Assembly (NCBI GenBank): GCA_027356675.1
Contig: DAHVXO010000061.1
Span: forward strand, 1 to 5,284
DNA: 5,284 nucleotides
Reading direction: 5' to 3'
Source: Symbiobacteriaceae bacterium
GTDB taxonomy: Bacteria; Bacillota_E; Symbiobacteriia; Symbiobacteriales; Symbiobacteriaceae
Part shown: one piece after another, positions 1-5,146 of the stretch
Numbering within the stretch: position 1 is the stretch's first letter
Layout: every line of letters begins with the position of its first letter
Program-made: the position numbers and the translations under genes
The notes under the pieces: generated by a model
What the model was told of the DNA's origin: nothing
Seen by the model: only the letters and a program-made list of their open reading frames with translations
The model's database searches: none

Positions 1-75
1 GCCGCCTTCCCTTACCCTCAAAGTAATGCGAGACGCCGGTACGTTATGCCGCCCAAATGGGACGAGCACGCAATC

Positions 76-100
76 AAAAAAGCGAGGAGACTCTCCTCGC
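76..100 (-). terminator. Intrinsic terminator of the lamin-tail-domain gene
   Basis: Read on the minus strand, an inverted repeat GCGAGGAG/CTCCTCGC (82-89 with 93-100, loop of three; or seven pairs with a loop of five) is followed immediately by six T residues (the A run at 76-81). It begins 21 bases past the stop codon of the leftward gene at 122-529. On the plus strand there is no T run after the hairpin, so it acts leftward only. Confidence 0.85.
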
Positions 101-121
101 CTTCTGCGGCCATATGGTGGA

Positions 122-529
122 CTAATTGTGGTAGGGGACCACCGGGAGTTCCCAAAAAGCGATAAGCCGTCCGCTCCGATCATATAAACAGGCCACGTCA
201 CCGGGATCCGCCCACACCCGAGTCGTCCGGTGTTGAAACAAGTGGAATTGCCGCGACTCTCCCCGCGAAGCCGTGCCACTATTGCGACCACGACCGGTGT
301 GTACGACCACCAACCCCCCGGGTTCGCAGATCCACGGGTCGCCGTTGGAGAGGAACCGGGGAAACAGGTAACGATAATGGTCCACCTGGTCACGCTTTCG
401 ATTGGTGAGTGACCACCCGGCTATATCGGCCGGCTCCGAGCCGCCGTGGACCAGCACCACGAACTCGTCGTCGGGGCCGGGAGACTGCACAGCCAGCCCG
501 GGGCTTGAATAGATCCCGGCGATGAGCAT
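122..529 (-). CDS. Small lamin-tail-domain (LTD) protein
   Basis: This encodes a 135-residue protein that is almost entirely one lamin tail domain, an immunoglobulin-like beta fold found in bacterial nucleases, surface proteins and stand-alone proteins. Visible family landmarks are DDEFVVLVH (about 20-28), DIAGWSLTN (35-43), the aromatic stretch HYRYLFPRF (51-59), GGLVVVHTGRGRNSG (72-86), and a closing VWADPGDVACLYDRSGRLI (105-123). No signal peptide, membrane segment or catalytic domain is visible, so an intracellular binding or structural role is inferred. I chose the ATG at 529 because GGGGGTGG (538-545) sits eight bases upstream. A GTG at 541 in the same frame would lie inside that site. 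A TATAAT box lies about 45 bases upstream and a terminator follows the stop, so it appears to be a single-gene unit, though read-through from the MocR gene is possible. The domain call rests on motif recognition; the function is unknown. Confidence 0.8.
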   Translation of the reverse strand: MLIAGIYSSPGLAVQSPGPDDEFVVLVHGGSEPADIAGWSLTNRKRDQVDHYRYLFPRFLSNGDPWICEPGGLVVVHTGRGRNSGTASRGESRQFHLFQHRTTRVWADPGDVACLYDRSGRLIAFWELPVVPYHN

Positions 530-574
530 CGTACGAACCACCCCCAGTGGGTCGACGCCCAGTTACTACGTCTA

Positions 575-580
575 ATTATA
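575..580 (-). promoter_or_regulatory. Candidate -10 box for the LTD gene
   Basis: The minus strand reads an exact TATAAT here, which would put the transcription start near 568 and give a leader of about 40 bases before the ATG at 529. No convincing -35 hexamer lies 16-18 bases upstream (the 17-base position reads CTTCCC), so this is either activator-dependent or coincidental. Confidence 0.4.
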
Positions 581-682
581 CCTGGAGATGCACCGAAGGG
601 AAGAGGGTTGTCACATTTTGTTGCAGGCTTTATCCTTAGAGCCACAAGGATTAGCGGTCTCATAAATCCCGGGAATCGAAGC

Positions 683-700
683 AATCCGTCACACCACTGG
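683..700 (+). repeat. 18-bp direct repeat, copy 1
   Basis: AATCCGTCACACC then A then CTGG. It matches 5118-5135 at 17 of 18 positions in the same orientation. This copy covers the stop codon and last codons of the MocR gene. Confidence 0.4.
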
Positions 701-2161
701 TCCACTTAGCTCGGAGCGGAGATCTTCCGCGGCCGCCTCTTCCTTCATCAGACGGCGGACCGCAGCGGCCAGCCTGCGAACGCCTTCGGCAATCTCTGGC
801 TCCCTCGGATAGGTGTAGTTGAGCCTCAGACCACGCCGTGCCTCATCTCCTGGGCCATAATAGTCGCCCGGAACGAAGGCAACTCCATCACGCGCGGCCT
901 CCGACAGCACTCGCCGGGCCCGCAAGGGCCTGGGCAGGGTGCACCAGAGGTGGTACCCGCCGTCCGGGATATGCCATGAAACGCCCTGCGGCATATACCG
1001 TTGGAGGGCCTGCACCAGGGCGTCGCGCCGGCGGAGCAAGACCGGGCGCAGCTTCGCCAGATGCGTCTCCATGGACCCCTGGCGCAGAAACTCCGCCATC
1101 ACCCACTGGTTGAGCGCCGCTGCGCGGAAGTCCAGAATTCCCCGGGCCGCTGCAATCCGCTCTACCACGGCCGATGGCGCCGCCAGACACGCCATACGAA
1201 GACCGGGTGCCACAGACTTGCTGAAACTGTTGATGTAAATCACGTAACCCCCGGGGTCCATCGACTTCAGCGTGGGAATCGAATCACCCGCGAACCGGAT
1301 CTCTCCGTACGGATCATCTTCCACGATACCAACCTGATGCCGGGCCGCCACCTGCAGCAATTGCCGACGTCTCGTCAGACTCATGGTCACCCCCAGGGGG
1401 TTCTGGAACGTTGGGAGGGTAAAGATGAGCTTGGGCCGGTAGCGCAGGAACATCTCACCCAGACCATCGACCTGCAGACCTTCGCGATCCACCTGAGCCG
1501 GCACGACGCGGACCCCGGCAGTCTCGAACAGGCCCAGCGTATTCACGTAGGATGGCACCTCTACGACGATGGTATCGCCCGGCTGAAGCAGTACCCGAGT
1601 GATCAAGTACAACGCCAGTTGGGACCCGCCCAGCACAAGGGTCTCCCCTATACTCATCCCCAATCGCTCTGCAAGGACCTCTCGCAAGGGCAGGTAGCCG
1701 GCCACCGGGCCGTAGCCGAGGGGTGCGCGCCCTGTGGTCAGGGCGCGACGAAACAGGTCGGCCAGCACGCTCGACGGATAGAGGTCTGGCGACATCTCAC
1801 CTTGCGCGAAGGAGATGGCACCTGACCGGCGGACGATCGCGTTGATGTCCGCCATGACCGGGTCCTCACCCTCACTGACCGTCGCCCACTGCATGGGCCG
1901 CACCGGACCATCGACCGGCGGTGTGGGTGCGGACATGACCACCGTGCCATGGCCAACACGCCCCTCGACCAGGCCCTCCGCGGCTAAGTCACGGTAGGCA
2001 TTCACCACCGTGGTCCGGTTCACACCCAGCGTGTTCGCCAACGACCGTTCCGGGGGCAACCTGGTCCCCGACGGCAGACTTCCCGACAGGATCCGGCGGC
2101 GAATCTGCTCCCGCAGTTGCTGGTACAGCGGCGTTGCGCTGGTACGATCCAATTCAAACAT
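689..2161 (-). CDS. MocR-type GntR family regulator with aminotransferase-like domain
   Basis: This is a 490-residue protein of the MocR/GabR/PdxR subfamily: an N-terminal GntR winged helix-turn-helix joined to a fold-type I aminotransferase-like effector domain that usually binds pyridoxal phosphate (PLP). The DNA-binding part spans about residues 1-75 (TPLYQQLREQIRRRILSG, LPPERSLANTLGVNRTTV, then GRVGHGT). A linker precedes the large domain from about 115. Conserved PLP-site features are present: YGPVAGYLPLRE (150-161), NPLG with Asn254, EDDPYGE (281-287), SFSKSVAPGLR with the likely Schiff-base Lys315, and the carboxylate-binding Arg446 in LRLNYT. Length is normal for the family, so it looks intact. 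The ATG at 2161 is preferred because GAGGTG (2168-2173) lies six bases upstream; an in-frame TTG at 2194 falls inside the -10 box. It is not divergent from an obvious PLP or amino acid enzyme, so its target is unknown. ATCCAAT repeats at its promoter suggest autoregulation. No intrinsic terminator is seen after the stop. Confidence 0.95.
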   Translation of the reverse strand: MFELDRTSATPLYQQLREQIRRRILSGSLPSGTRLPPERSLANTLGVNRTTVVNAYRDLAAEGLVEGRVGHGTVVMSAPTPPVDGPVRPMQWATVSEGEDPVMADINAIVRRSGAISFAQGEMSPDLYPSSVLADLFRRALTTGRAPLGYGPVAGYLPLREVLAERLGMSIGETLVLGGSQLALYLITRVLLQPGDTIVVEVPSYVNTLGLFETAGVRVVPAQVDREGLQVDGLGEMFLRYRPKLIFTLPTFQNPLGVTMSLTRRRQLLQVAARHQVGIVEDDPYGEIRFAGDSIPTLKSMDPGGYVIYINSFSKSVAPGLRMACLAAPSAVVERIAAARGILDFRAAALNQWVMAEFLRQGSMETHLAKLRPVLLRRRDALVQALQRYMPQGVSWHIPDGGYHLWCTLPRPLRARRVLSEAARDGVAFVPGDYYGPGDEARRGLRLNYTYPREPEIAEGVRRLAAAVRRLMKEEAAAEDLRSELSGPVV

Positions 2162-2206
2162 CCAGCTCACCTCGCGGGCTTTGGTTGCATCCAATTATAA
2201 TCCAAT
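2147..2206 (-). promoter_or_regulatory. Candidate MocR operator: three ATCCAAT direct repeats
   Basis: ATCCAAT (ATTGGAT on the coding strand) occurs at 2147-2153, 2189-2195 and 2200-2206, all in one orientation. The last two are 11 bases apart and bracket the -10 box; the first is 42 bases away, inside codons 3-6 of the regulator gene. The first two copies share an eighth base (ATCCAATT). These spacings are close to one and four helical turns, so the copies would lie on one face of the DNA. Direct repeats are the usual target type of MocR proteins such as GabR and PdxR. Binding here would block transcription initiation; the assignment to this regulator is inferred. Confidence 0.45.
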
Positions 2207-2222
2207 GCCGACGCCCTCACAA
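2194..2222 (-). promoter_or_regulatory. Sigma-A-like promoter of the MocR gene
   Basis: The minus strand reads TTGTGA (2217-2222), a 17-base spacer, and an exact TATAAT (2194-2199). The start would be near 2187, giving a leader of about 26 bases that contains GAGGTG before the ATG at 2161. It lies between the ferredoxin-gene terminator and the regulator gene, so the regulator is probably transcribed on its own. Confidence 0.75.
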
Positions 2223-2229
2223 GCAACGC

Positions 2230-2256
2230 AAAAGGCGGCCCCCATCCAGGGCCGCT
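2230..2256 (-). terminator. Intrinsic terminator of the ferredoxin-fusion gene
   Basis: On the minus strand GCGGCCC pairs with GGGCCGC (2249-2255 with 2235-2241, loop of seven). One base then separates the stem from TTTT (2230-2233). It begins about 28 bases after the stop codon at 2284. The T run is short but the seven-pair stem is nearly all G/C. Confidence 0.75.
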
Positions 2257-2283
2257 CATTATGTTGGTGTAGCGTCCTACCCG

Positions 2284-2991
2284 CTATTGCTTGATTTCGC
2301 AGGGACCGTTAGCCACCACCTGGCATGAGAGCCGATAGCCCTGCTTGATTTTGCCCTCCAACATGTTGTGCTCGGCGTCGTTAGGCTCGCTCAGATTCTC
2401 CATACCCTTCGTGACGTGGACCTGGCAAGTGTCGCAAACGCCGCTCTTGCAGTCCCACTTGACGGCAACGCCCTTGTCGTTGACCCCGTCCAGCAGGTTC
2501 TCCCCCTTGGGGATCTCCACGTTGAATTCCTGCCCACCCAGGATGACCTTGACAGCGATCATCTCCTTGGGCTTGGCATCGGCCGGCGCCGCCACGGCAG
2601 CCGAGGGCGATTCCTCTGCGGAGAGTACTTCCCGGGTCACCTCCACGCGGCTGGAGGTGTGGTACACCAGTTCGTGGTTGTGCTGGCAGCTGGAATGGAA
2701 CGTGGTCTTGAGGATCACTCGCCACGCATCCCGATGATTCTCGGCGCCCGGGGCGTCCAAGTCGTGCGGTACAACCGCCTTCAGGTTGGACCAGCACTCA
2801 AAGACACCATCGGAACCTTTGCGGGGAGCAGGAGCATCAAGAAACAGACGGATATTCTGTACGGTGGGAGCAGTGCGCCGGAGACGACTGAGGAAATCCT
2901 GATAGACACGGGCGGCAGCCTTACCAGCCTTCTCGGGGTCTTCGTTGCGTACTGCAAGGTAGATCTGCGTTGTGTACTTGGTTTCCGGCAC
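2284..2991 (-). CDS. Two-domain protein: unknown N-terminal domain plus [2Fe-2S] ferredoxin domain
   Basis: A 235-residue protein. Residues about 145-235 form a plant/adrenodoxin-like [2Fe-2S] ferredoxin domain: VKVILGGQEFNVEIPKGENLLDGV leads to the ligand cluster Cys181-x4-Cys186-x2-Cys189 in DCKSGVCDTC, with the fourth ligand Cys223 in YRLSCQV. An Ala/Pro-rich linker (about 124-142) precedes it. I do not recognise residues 1-120; they are soluble, predicted alpha/beta, and carry a His/Cys-rich patch HSSCQHNHELVYH (99-111). No signal peptide or flavin/NAD-binding domain is seen, so the likely role is electron transfer to or from a partner not encoded nearby. At about 90 residues the ferredoxin part is complete. 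The GTG at 2991 is supported by AAGGAG (3001-3006) nine bases upstream and by a strong promoter about 25 bases before the start codon. It has its own terminator, so it is a single-gene unit. The iron-sulfur domain is certain; the N-terminal function is not. Confidence 0.93.
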   Translation of the reverse strand: MPETKYTTQIYLAVRNEDPEKAGKAAARVYQDFLSRLRRTAPTVQNIRLFLDAPAPRKGSDGVFECWSNLKAVVPHDLDAPGAENHRDAWRVILKTTFHSSCQHNHELVYHTSSRVEVTREVLSAEESPSAAVAAPADAKPKEMIAVKVILGGQEFNVEIPKGENLLDGVNDKGVAVKWDCKSGVCDTCQVHVTKGMENLSEPNDAEHNMLEGKIKQGYRLSCQVVANGPCEIKQ

Positions 2992-3022
2992 AACCAGTCA
3001 CTCCTTTTTGATCATCGTTCCT

Positions 3023-3051
3023 ATTATACGGAAGTTCCATCGCTGGCTCAA
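3023..3051 (-). promoter_or_regulatory. Sigma-A-like promoter of the ferredoxin-fusion gene
   Basis: The minus strand reads TTGAGC (3046-3051), exactly 17 bases, then TATAAT (3023-3028). The predicted start is near 3016, giving a leader of about 25 bases with AAGGAG before the GTG start. This is the best match to a housekeeping promoter in the window and suggests substantial constitutive expression. Confidence 0.8.
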
Positions 3052-3125
3052 TCGTGTTTTTACATGGGAGTACTTTTTGCCCATCGGGGCCAGATTCAAT
3101 GAGAAGGTTGAGGCCTCCCAAAGAC

Positions 3126-3156
3126 AAAAAAAAGGTGGCGGTCAGAACGACCGCCA
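3126..3156 (-). terminator. Orphan leftward intrinsic terminator upstream of the amidase gene
   Basis: TGGCGGTC (3136-3143) pairs with GACCGCCA (3149-3156) around a five-base loop. On the minus strand the hairpin is followed after two bases by eight T residues (A run 3126-3133). It can stop only leftward transcription, but the nearest minus-strand gene to its right is the DUF2797 gene, which ends over 1 kb away. It lies between the ferredoxin promoter and the amidase gene and would shield that promoter from leftward transcription through the amidase locus. Confidence 0.75.
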
Positions 3157-3175
3157 AAAGAAAGGGGTATATTCA

Positions 3176-3230
3176 CACAGAGGGGGGTCAACACAATTAG
3201 AGCTTACCCCGCCCGTGTTACAACTCTGTG
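3176..3230. other. Nested inverted repeat upstream of the amidase gene
   Basis: CACAGAG (3176-3182) is complementary to CTCTGTG (3224-3230). Inside it AACAC (3190-3194) is complementary to GTGTT (3215-3219). It overlaps the candidate -35 region of the amidase promoter, so it could be an operator dyad, or a leader fold if transcription starts further upstream at the TATATT near 3168. The unequal internal loops make it a moderate signal only. Confidence 0.3.
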
Positions 3231-3246
3231 ACATCGAAATGACAAT
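3217..3246 (+). promoter_or_regulatory. Tentative promoter of the amidase gene
   Basis: GTTACA (3217-3222), an 18-base spacer and GACAAT (3241-3246) give four of six matches at each hexamer. A start near 3253 would leave about 19 bases before the ATG, including GGAGGAG. The match is weak enough that activation or an alternative upstream promoter is possible. Confidence 0.35.
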
Positions 3247-3271
3247 CGCGACACAAAACGGGAGGAGACGC

Positions 3272-4192
3272 ATGGAGCGCACATTTCTGGATGATTCTAC
3301 CGTCCATTATCAATGGGATCGCGACTTGCCGCCCCGGCTGACGATCGATCCAGGTGAGACTGTGACCCTGGAGTGCCGTGACGCGGGGGATGGTTACTAC
3401 GGGCCCAGCCGGTCACTCGCGGAGATGAGTAAGCCGCGGCAGTCGAAGGGCCACCCGCTCACCGGCCCCGTCCACGTCCGGGGTGCGGAACCGGGAGACA
3501 GCTTGGCCATCGAGATCCTCGACTTCGCGCACAAAGGGTGGGGCTGGACACGGTGCGGACCGACCGGGGGGCTCCTGCCCGGCGAGTTCGCATTCACAAT
3601 CAAGATCTGGGAGTTGCAGGATGGTTTTGCGGAGTTCAAACCGGGTATCCGGATTCCGCTCGAACCCTTTTGCGGGATTATGGGCGTGGCCCTCGGGGAG
3701 CCGGGCGGCCACACTACGATGCCGCCACGCAGCAGTGGCGGCAATATGGACATCCGCCACCTGGTGGCCGGGTCCACCCTCTTCCTCCCGGTGTACGCAC
3801 CGGGAGCGCTATTCTCGGCGGGCGATTGCCATGCCGCACAAGGCGACGGCGAGGTCTGCCTCACGGGAATCGAGGCCCCAATGCGGGTTACCCTTCGCAT
3901 GGGACTGCGTAAGGGCTACGCCATACCGGGACCCGAGTTCCTGACGCCCAGCCCACTGACCCGGACCGACACTCATGGCTGCTTTGCGACCACCGGAATC
4001 GGTCCCGATCTGTTGGAGGGATGCCGCGCGGCCATCCGCAACATGGTACAGCATCTCGTCCGTGAGCGCGGCCTCACACGAGAGGAGGCGTACCTGCTCT
4101 GCAGCGTGGCGGTGGACCTGAAGATCAGCGAAGTGGTCGACGCCCCCAACTGGATCGTCTCCGCGTACCTCCCGCTGTCGATCTTTGTCTGA
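3272..4192 (+). CDS. Acetamidase/formamidase (FmdA/AmdA) family amidohydrolase
   Basis: A 306-residue cytoplasmic enzyme of the FmdA/AmdA family, members of which hydrolyse short amides such as formamide or acetamide to ammonia and the acid. Family landmarks run in order: TGPVHVRGAEPGDSLAIEILD (64-84), FCGIMGVALGEPG (133-145), SGGNMDIRHL (155-164), LPVYAPGALFSAGDCHAAQ with GDGEV (172-195), and the C-terminal LTREEAYLLCSVAVDLKISEVVDAP (268-292). The length fits the shorter bacterial members; the fungal and methylotroph enzymes are longer. The ATG at 3272 follows GGAGGAG (3261-3267) and begins where family homology begins; the open frame extending upstream to 2972 has no family resemblance and crosses the terminator. 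The gene converges on the DUF2797 gene with a two-base gap and no plus-strand terminator. No amide transporter or regulator is adjacent, so the natural substrate cannot be inferred. Confidence 0.93.
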   Translation: MERTFLDDSTVHYQWDRDLPPRLTIDPGETVTLECRDAGDGYYGPSRSLAEMSKPRQSKGHPLTGPVHVRGAEPGDSLAIEILDFAHKGWGWTRCGPTGGLLPGEFAFTIKIWELQDGFAEFKPGIRIPLEPFCGIMGVALGEPGGHTTMPPRSSGGNMDIRHLVAGSTLFLPVYAPGALFSAGDCHAAQGDGEVCLTGIEAPMRVTLRMGLRKGYAIPGPEFLTPSPLTRTDTHGCFATTGIGPDLLEGCRAAIRNMVQHLVRERGLTREEAYLLCSVAVDLKISEVVDAPNWIVSAYLPLSIFV

Positions 4193-4194
4193 CG

Positions 4195-5010
4195 CTACTC
4201 CTGCCGCGTTGCAGCGGCGACCTCCTCCGCACTACCCGTCTCTAATCGGACGAGGTAGCCAGCGAACTTGGGCACGTTGAGCACGCCCGTATTGAGGATG
4301 AGGTAGTTACCCTTGATCCCCAGCAGTTTGCCCTCAGCCGGTGCCTTCTCAAGGTCATGCGAGGCAATCTTCTCTGGCACCTCGGTCACGGGGTAGGCAA
4401 AGTTGCGAACCTGCTCACCGCGGAGAAGGTACCCGCGAAAGTCATCGGGGATCAGGGCCATGATCCGCTCGCGGGCTTCAAGGAGCGACGTGTTCACGAT
4501 ATCGCCCTTTAGCATCTTGCGCCAGTTCGTTTTGTCGGCGATGAACTGGGAGAGATGGAGTTCCAGATCGCCGGCCATTTTGCGCGTCGGGACCAGAGCG
4601 ATCAGGATTGCTTCGATGGCCCCCTGATCCATCCACCGGCCTGGGATGCTGCGGGTAATACCCACTTTAACATCGCTAGACTTGGCGAGATATACATAGG
4701 TGGGGATCATGCAATGCGCATCGCCCCAGGCCTGCTCACGGCATGTCTCATAATGACACAAGTTTGGCTTGACCTGACACAGATCGTTGCGGGCCAGATT
4801 TTGAAAGCAGGGCCAGCAGTACCCGTTGTTGAAAAGCTTATTGCTCTTGCGGTTGCAGTGGATGCACCGCTTCTCGCCGTCGAATGACAGCCGGACCCAG
4901 CTGCCGAGCAGGGGGGCCAGCGAAATGCTCTCACTCCCCAGCTCAAGGCTATAGTGCACCGTGCCGTCGTCCAAGCTGGGGCTCAGATCCATCAGTTTAC
5001 CCTTGTACAC
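4195..5010 (-). CDS. DUF2797 family protein with cysteine-rich zinc-binding motif
   Basis: A 271-residue protein of the DUF2797 family, whose function is not established to my knowledge. After an N-terminal beta-rich segment, a cysteine-rich block holds likely metal ligands: Cys49/Cys52 (CIHC), Cys65/Cys68 (CWPC), Cys78, Cys85, Cys90 and His99/Cys100. It is followed by YVYLAKSSDVKVGITRS (105-121), RWMDQGA (125-131), a segment with Glu150 in DLELHLSQF, and TNWRKML (161-167). This second half resembles the GIY-YIG/T5orf172 nuclease pattern. The C-terminal part (about 210-260) contains a beta-rich GKLLGIKGNYLIL segment. The GTG at 5010 is chosen because AGGAG lies eight bases upstream and the family N-terminus begins about here; a 31-residue longer in-frame reading from 5103 has no ribosome binding site and no family likeness. 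No clear promoter or terminator was found next to it. Confidence 0.9.
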   Translation of the reverse strand: MYKGKLMDLSPSLDDGTVHYSLELGSESISLAPLLGSWVRLSFDGEKRCIHCNRKSNKLFNNGYCWPCFQNLARNDLCQVKPNLCHYETCREQAWGDAHCMIPTYVYLAKSSDVKVGITRSIPGRWMDQGAIEAILIALVPTRKMAGDLELHLSQFIADKTNWRKMLKGDIVNTSLLEARERIMALIPDDFRGYLLRGEQVRNFAYPVTEVPEKIASHDLEKAPAEGKLLGIKGNYLILNTGVLNVPKFAGYLVRLETGSAEEVAAATRQE

Positions 5011-5018
5011 ACTACTCA

Positions 5019-5023
5019 CTCCT
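5019..5023 (-). promoter_or_regulatory. Ribosome binding site fixing the DUF2797 gene start
   Basis: The minus strand reads AGGAG here, eight bases before the GTG at 5010. It decides between this start and the longer in-frame reading that begins at 5103. Confidence 0.7.
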
Positions 5024-5117
5024 GCGCCAGTCTCCCGGAACCCCACAATTGTTCGCCACGCCGATGGCCCTTTCCTACACCGCTCCCACCGCGGCGCTTT
5101 CATCGTCTAACATGGAG

Positions 5118-5135
5118 AATCCGTCACACCTCTGG
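5118..5135 (+). repeat. 18-bp direct repeat, copy 2
   Basis: AATCCGTCACACC then T then CTGG, matching 683-700 at 17 of 18 positions. This copy lies in the leader of the aldo/keto reductase gene and runs into its ribosome binding site. Confidence 0.4.
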
Positions 5136-5140
5136 AGGTG
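5127..5140 (+). promoter_or_regulatory. Ribosome binding site within a small hairpin, aldo/keto reductase gene
   Basis: GGAGGTG (5134-5140) is a strong ribosome binding site six bases before the TTG start at 5147. The preceding CACCT (5127-5131) is complementary to AGGTG (5136-5140) around a CTGG loop, so the site can fold onto itself. The stem is only five pairs; a regulatory effect is possible but unproven. Confidence 0.5.
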
Positions 5141-5146
5141 CCTTCT

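Noticed and set aside
1..75. Open frames at the left edge
   Set aside because: Two plus-strand frames are open here but have no start, ribosome binding site or recognisable protein similarity, and they run into the terminator hairpin at 82-100.
632..651. ATCCTT/AAGGAT hairpin after the MocR gene
   Set aside because: The six-pair, mostly A/T stem has an eight-base loop and no T run on either strand, so it is not a credible intrinsic terminator.
1001..1825. Long open frame on the plus strand (about 274 codons) inside the regulator gene
   Set aside because: It is antisense to the clearly homologous MocR gene, has no ribosome binding site, and its translation is a low-complexity His/Gln/Arg-rich sequence with no family likeness.
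2368..3102. Plus-strand open frame of about 244 codons across the ferredoxin gene
   Set aside because: It is the complement of a well-supported [2Fe-2S] ferredoxin gene, and its translation shows no domain.
2921..3157. Minus-strand frame of 78 codons with a hydrophobic start
   Set aside because: It overlaps the terminator hairpin, the promoter and the start of the ferredoxin gene in another frame and lacks a ribosome binding site.
2972..3271. 100-residue N-terminal extension of the amidase frame
   Set aside because: The extension overlaps the ferredoxin gene, its promoter and a terminator hairpin. The ATG at 3272 has a strong ribosome binding site and matches the family start.
4203..4218. 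GCCGC/GCGGC hairpin near the amidase stop
   Set aside because: The stem is short, lies inside the coding end of the DUF2797 gene and has no T run, so it does not support a terminator for the amidase gene.
5011..5103. 31-residue upstream extension of the DUF2797 protein
   Set aside because: No ribosome binding site precedes the upstream start, and AGGAG lies at the right distance from the GTG at 5010.
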